The position numbers were made by a program, and so were the translations under genes. From Vigna angularis (lineage: Eukaryota > Streptophyta > Magnoliopsida > Fabales > Fabaceae), in the NCBI RefSeq assembly GCF_016808095.1, contig NC_068970.1:43931630-43995629 (forward strand): DNA of 64,000 nt, written 5' to 3'. The notes below the pieces were generated by a model that was not told the DNA's origin, did no database searches, and saw nothing but the letters and a program-made list of their open reading frames with translations. Shown one piece after another: positions 59,119 through 64,000 of this stretch; the stretch's first letter is position 1; the number at the start of each line of letters is the position of its first letter.

Positions 59119-60252
59119 ATGTTCACCTGACTGAGTACCTGTGATGGACTTTTTGTACAAAATCCAATTTTCTCGCGGGTAATCGTTTACAATGTCCTTG
59201 TAATCGATTACATACTACAATAATTCGTCCATGGGGTACAGGGAATTTAAGGCGTCTCCAGTCTCACGGGAAATGAACCACAAATACACCACTGGTAGAC
59301 AACATAACATCTTTCCCTCTCTAAGTTCGTAACAACGATTAAGGGTCCCATAAACTTCAGCCAGGACGGGACATGGGTATATTGCCCGATTTAGTTGTAT
59401 AGAGCTTTGGCCTCAAGACTTGCATTTAATATTTTCCCAAATTCTTCCCCTCTGACAAACTCACCAAATTCTTATACCCCTTGACTCAAATTCCATGTTA
59501 ATTTCCATTTAAAGGCCTTAATCACAACTTTATAATTTTTGACTAGAATCCACAAAATGTGACAAGACTATGAAGAAAAACAATGAGCGAAGAAAAAGGA
59601 AAAAGCAAAAGAAAGAAAGAAAAAAAAAAAAGATAAAGAGATATGATGATATGTACAAGGTGCGTGATTTTTATTAAGCAAACATGAGGGTTATAAGAAT
59701 ACACATTTCTCCCTTTTGTGCCTTATCAAAGGTTGGATGACTGAAGTTCTAAGGCCAAATATATGCACTCACAAGGATAGCTTCCTAATGCTTAAGTCAG
59801 GCCACCAGAGCTATGGCTCCTTTCACTGTTTCTCCACAACAGTCAGAGTAATCAACTAGATGTGGAGACACAAATGAAAAGAACAGACTCTGGCTGGGGT
59901 TCTCACGATAGCCAAACAGGAAGTACATCCCAGAGTGACACCGCTACACAACCCCTCTATTTCTAAGTTGCGCTCAGACCCGGGTATAGGGCCTCACTCA
60001 TGATATGCATATGATGTGTGTGTGTGAAGGGAGAATGCAACTGTACACCCCAAACCCTTACCTGCAAAACAACCAGAAGATTCCCAGGCAGATATAACAT
60101 GTTTCCTACCCTAGGGTTCAATATAACCAAAACAAACACAGATATAATTATGATAAATATCAAACAAAGATAAAGAAAAAGAAAGGGAAGAAAAACACAA
60201 AGAAAACCACATTGAATTCGCACATCTAATTAAATGGCCTGACTCTCTGGTA

Positions 60253-60270
60253 TCCCCAGTGGAGTCGCCA
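60253..60270 (-). other. Primer binding site (tRNA-Arg), copy 2
   Basis: Identical 18-base site, two bases from the LTR3 end. The leader before it matches copy 1. Confidence 0.85.
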
Positions 60271-60272
60271 TC

Positions 60273-63200
60273 TGTCGCAACCGGAATCGCGACGGGACGA
60301 CGATCCAATAAAAAAAGATAGAATATTAGTTTTGAAAAGAGATTTTGGAGTCGCCACCATAGTTTATTCTGGAAAACTACGGAAAAACCATAAAATGATA
60401 AGGCATGGTCAAATTGAACCAGATTCTTGGTTCGGGAGTCGGTTACGTGTAGGGAAGGTATCAGCACCCTACAACGCCTGCCCTAAGGCAGTACCTTTAA
60501 CTAAATGCGCGAATGTGGATGTGGTTTCAAAGTGTTTAACTTTCCCTTAAAATAAAACTCAAAAGAAACAAACAACATTTTTTTTAGTTTTTTGGGCCCG
60601 ACAAGGATTGACCTTGCTCCTACGTATTCTCATGCAGGATGAGAAATCAGGGTTACGTAGTTCTTTTAGAAACTGCTTGAGAAACTTGTTTGAAAATTTG
60701 TTTGAGAAATTGTTTGGAAAATGATTTGGATTTATGGGAAAGTGAGCCTGACAAGGACTGGCCTTGCTCCTACGTATCTCCACTTTTGATGGAGAATCAA
60801 GGATCACGTAGTTCTGCAAGGCAATATTGTTTGTTGTTTGAAAATGTTGATGTTTTTAGTTTTTGAAGATTTTTTATATTTTTTGGTATTTTTTATTTAG
60901 GAGAATGAAGAGGTTTTTAGCACAAGGACGATGCGTGCGATCACACATGTGCCTAAACCTTTAAAACATATTTTTTGCGTAATGAGTACTAGGCTGATGC
61001 GTACGATCGCACGAGCACTCACACGGCTTTTTTTTCCTTTTATTGTTTTGCGTAATGAGTACTAGGCTGATGCGTACGATCGCACGAGCACTCACACGGC
61101 TTTTTATTTCTTTTGTTTTGCGTAATGAGTACTAGGCTGATGCGTACGATCGCACGAGCACTCACACGGCTTTTTATTTATTTTATATTTGGGCAATAAG
61201 TACTAGGCTGATGCGTACGATCGCACGAGTACTCATACCGAAATTTATTACATTAAATGTTTTTTTAAAGTTTTATGTATTTTTTATTATTTATCATTTT
61301 TTCCCTTTTCTTTTTGAAATAAAACGAAATGAACAAATTCACTAAAACAAAAGGGTGTGGGGTATCTTACAAGGGGTTACATAAGTAAAAACTAATAACC
61401 AAACAAATAATAAAAATAAAGAAACAAAAGCTTAAAAATAAAACAAGAGAAACAAAACATGGATGTAGAGATAAAACCAGGAGTGACGTGTGAAATTGAT
61501 GCTCCTTTGTATGGGCCAAAATCCCCTCTTTTGTCTTTGTATCCGTCAGGGGTGTCAAGGTAAAACTGGGGGTGCCATTGAATCTTTGCTTGTCAGGCTC
61601 AATTTCCCTTCTTTTTTTTTTTACTTGCAGAAACAAATGGGCTTCGGCCCAAATGGAAGGGGTGTGAATGGAGTTAGCGTGATGGCAGACAGAGAGAAAT
61701 TGACCGAATAGGTAGGCCCAAGGTTTTGTTCCAAGCAGCAACATTAGGGGTTCTACTACTTTTCTCAGTGAAGCTCTTCCCCCTCCACTATACCGCAACG
61801 CAGGGACCACAGGGAGGCATCGGTCTCCTCTCATGCGCGCTCACGGAGCAACCACGGCAACGACCACCGCACCGAGAGCTAGGGCGTCGTCGGAGCCACT
61901 GATCACCGTCGAGGTCGCTGCTGGCCACTGCGCCAATCTCTTCTTCCTCTTTTCTTCCACCCGCGAGAGAAAGACCCTCACCTCTCCACGCCGCGCCAAC
62001 GCCGTCATCGACGAGATCAACCACCGCGAGCCATGAGTCCAGGTCGCGGTCACGCGGCTGAGATCGCGGAGAGGAGTAGTGCGAGTCTGAGGAAGCTGCC
62101 GCGAGAGTGGCGGGGATGGAGGCGATTCGCGATGGTCGACGAAGGGGCAAAGGTGGGTGGCTGGTGTTAGGGAAACTTCACGGTGATGTTGGATTGCAGT
62201 TCGGAGCTGGGTGAAGGCAATGACGGAGATTGACGGTGGTGTTGTGGTGAGTTTGAGTTGATCTGAGATGAGAAGATGATGGGTGGTGAACGCGGTATCT
62301 ATGAGAGTTTCGGTGGCGGTAGCGGTGGTGACAGTGAGGGGAGTGTGGTTAGGAGTGATGAGTTGAGGAAAGTGAATGTTGTTGAAGGGGAAGGCCCGTG
62401 AAGTAAGGTGAAGATGATGAGGTTGTATGACCGTGGGATAAGGTTGGTCGTGGCAGTGGGTTTGGAAGAAAAAGAAAGCGGTTTGGAAGGTTACGGGTGA
62501 AGGTCGTGAGAGGCAAAGGCCCTGGTCAGAGGTTGAGAGAGTCAGCTGAAGATGATGGCTTCCCAGTAGCCGTGGTATTCATTGTTGGAGGTGAAACTGA
62601 AGAAGAAAGGGATGGAGGTAATGGATGGATGAAGATCAAGTGTTGGAGGTGAATGAAGAGATGATAGGTAACGGTGCTGCAGTGAGTGGTAGCCGTGAGG
62701 TGTTGGTTGCAGCAGAGGATGAATGATGATGGGTTCTATGGGATAGGTTTCAGGAGCATAGTGATGGCTGGAGTGGAAATAATGTGTTGGAGATGGCTAT
62801 GGCAGTGAGTGATAATGGTCGTGAGGGGAAAAGGCCCTGGTTGTGGCACTGGTGAATATGGGTGTTAGGAAATTGGCCGTGTATAAGGTGGCTGTGACAG
62901 TGGGGAATATGGATGGTAGGTTGGGAGCCGTGAGGTAAGGTGAAGATGGAAGGGATGTCTTCATCACAGGTGTCTCCCCCCCCTTTTCCCTCTACTGCTT
63001 GCCTTCTTTCATAGCCAAATCTCAGAACCCGTGAGCCTCCCAATCTACTCAGAAATCTTCCCGTGACCCTCTTTTCTTTTGCATGCTGAGCTACAGTTTT
63101 TTGGCCGTGAGAAAACAGGGTGAGGGCCCCTCAATCTTGTCTTCTTCTTCATACGGTGGACACCCTGTGCGTGTGGTTGCTTCCTCTTCTGTGCATGCTG

Positions 63201-64000
63201 GATGGTGAACCGAAATTGGTGTAGATGAGTTGATTGAAACTGGAGCTGCTGTCCGTGTGTGCTGGACGGTTGTTGGACGCTACTTCTGGAGTTGGACGTG
63301 TTGGAGCTGCTGGACAATGGCAGTTGCTCTCCAAGGTTGGCCACTTGCTGGATGTGCTTCTCCCAAGTGATAGCACCTCTCCTTTTTCAATAATATCACA
63401 TGTGTGGCAAAAGTAACGTGGAGGATGCAATTCATGTTTCAGCTTTGTTAAAATGAAGCATTTCCTCCAGCTAGGCCGTGGGCATTTTGTGTGGCAGGAG
63501 CACTTCTTTACGCATACTCCAAGTTGCTCTCCTGGACGAGTGGTAGAAAAGGGTGAGTTGGACGAGCGTAGATGAGGGGGAACGAATTCGGCGAGCGGTC
63601 GCGCAAAGGACGAGCGCTCAAAACCGAATGCAGGGAAAACGAACGCTGTAGGAGACCGAACGTTCAAAAAAAGAAAGTGAGTGCCCAAGTGATGACCGAA
63701 CGCTCATTAAACAATAAAAACCGAACGCTCAATAAACAATATAAAAACCGAACGCTCACTAACACATAACACTTCAAAACCGAACGTTCACTAACACAAA
63801 CATGACCGAACGCTATTTGCTGAACATCACAATGGGACGAACGTGCAAAGCCGAACGCTAAGGCATATATCATTGAGCCCGAACGTTTGTCAAAACATTA
63901 TGACCGAACGGTTGAAGATGAGGACGAACGTCCTAACACAACGAAAAGCCGAACGGTTGAACAGTGCAAAGGACGAACGGTCACTGTTTGGACGAGCGGC
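60273..64000 (-). repeat. LTR3, truncated by the window end
   Basis: 3,728 bp of the same LTR, starting TGTCGCAACC after the second primer site. It follows LTR2 closely, including the single copy of the 94-bp hairpin unit, with a few own changes (for example CTCTACTGC near 62,990). The window ends inside its CGAACG array. Confidence 0.88.

Larger units (their letters stand above)
45036..64000 (-). mobile_element. Giant Ogre/Tat-like LTR retrotransposon, copy 2 (runs off the window)
   Basis: Tandem second unit: LTR2 45,036-49,231 (shared), internal 49,232-60,272, and LTR3 from 60,273 past the window end. Corresponding positions are displaced by 15,228-15,240 bp from copy 1. The two internal regions are 11,035 and 11,041 bp and differ by a few substitutions and homopolymer changes, so the duplication is recent. 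There is no target duplication at the inner LTR, as expected for recombination rather than independent insertion. Confidence 0.85.

Overview
The window is plant nuclear DNA, most likely from a legume and plausibly from the Phaseoleae (Vigna/Phaseolus group). It is AT-rich, with widely spaced intron-bearing genes, a nuclear gene for a chloroplast protein, and many nested LTR retrotransposon remnants. The family-level assignment is inference from the style of the repeats and was not confirmed by any search.

Layout. Positions 1-6.4 kb are intergenic, with a hAT-like MITE, a 112-bp tandem repeat and an LTR fragment. Positions 6.4-10.2 kb hold the gene for V-type H+-ATPase subunit F on the minus strand (four coding exons plus a probable non-coding first exon). 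Positions 10.2-23 kb are AT-rich spacer and broken retroelements: a Copia relic at 11.5-12.9 kb, Gypsy LTR pieces at 13.4-14.7 kb, and an LTR at 16-21.1 kb that is interrupted by a second LTR-like insertion at 17.9-20.7 kb. Positions 23.5-24.3 kb hold an intronless gene for a SLOW GREEN 1-type chloroplast TPR protein. Positions 26-29.7 kb hold a dead Gypsy gag-protease and another LTR fragment.

From 29,711 to the window end there is a head-to-tail array of one giant LTR retrotransposon on the minus strand: LTR1 (29,711-34,000), internal region 1, LTR2 (45,036-49,231), internal region 2, LTR3 (60,273 to beyond 64,000). The repeat step is about 15.2-15.3 kb and the copies are almost identical. 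LTR ends (TG...CA), a tRNA-Arg-type primer binding site and a polypurine tract fix the boundaries and orientation. The very long LTR, the Arg primer site and an ORF1-like relic point to the Ogre/Tat side of Ty3/Gypsy. No gag-pol reading frame survives, so the element looks non-autonomous.

The most striking content is inside this element. On the strand opposite to the retroelement lies a complete, intron-bearing homeobox gene: TATA box, CT-rich untranslated exon, 764-bp intron, homeodomain exon, short intron, and a final exon with a WUS-box-like motif and an EAR-like motif. The predicted protein is 152 aa and resembles a short WUSCHEL-clade WOX protein. It is intact in both internal regions, which differ in the coding sequence by one synonymous base. 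Antisense placement would keep its introns from being spliced out of the retroelement RNA. The element also carries hairpin arrays whose G-U pairs fit the retroelement-sense RNA, and a duplicated hairpin module in the LTR with covarying stems.
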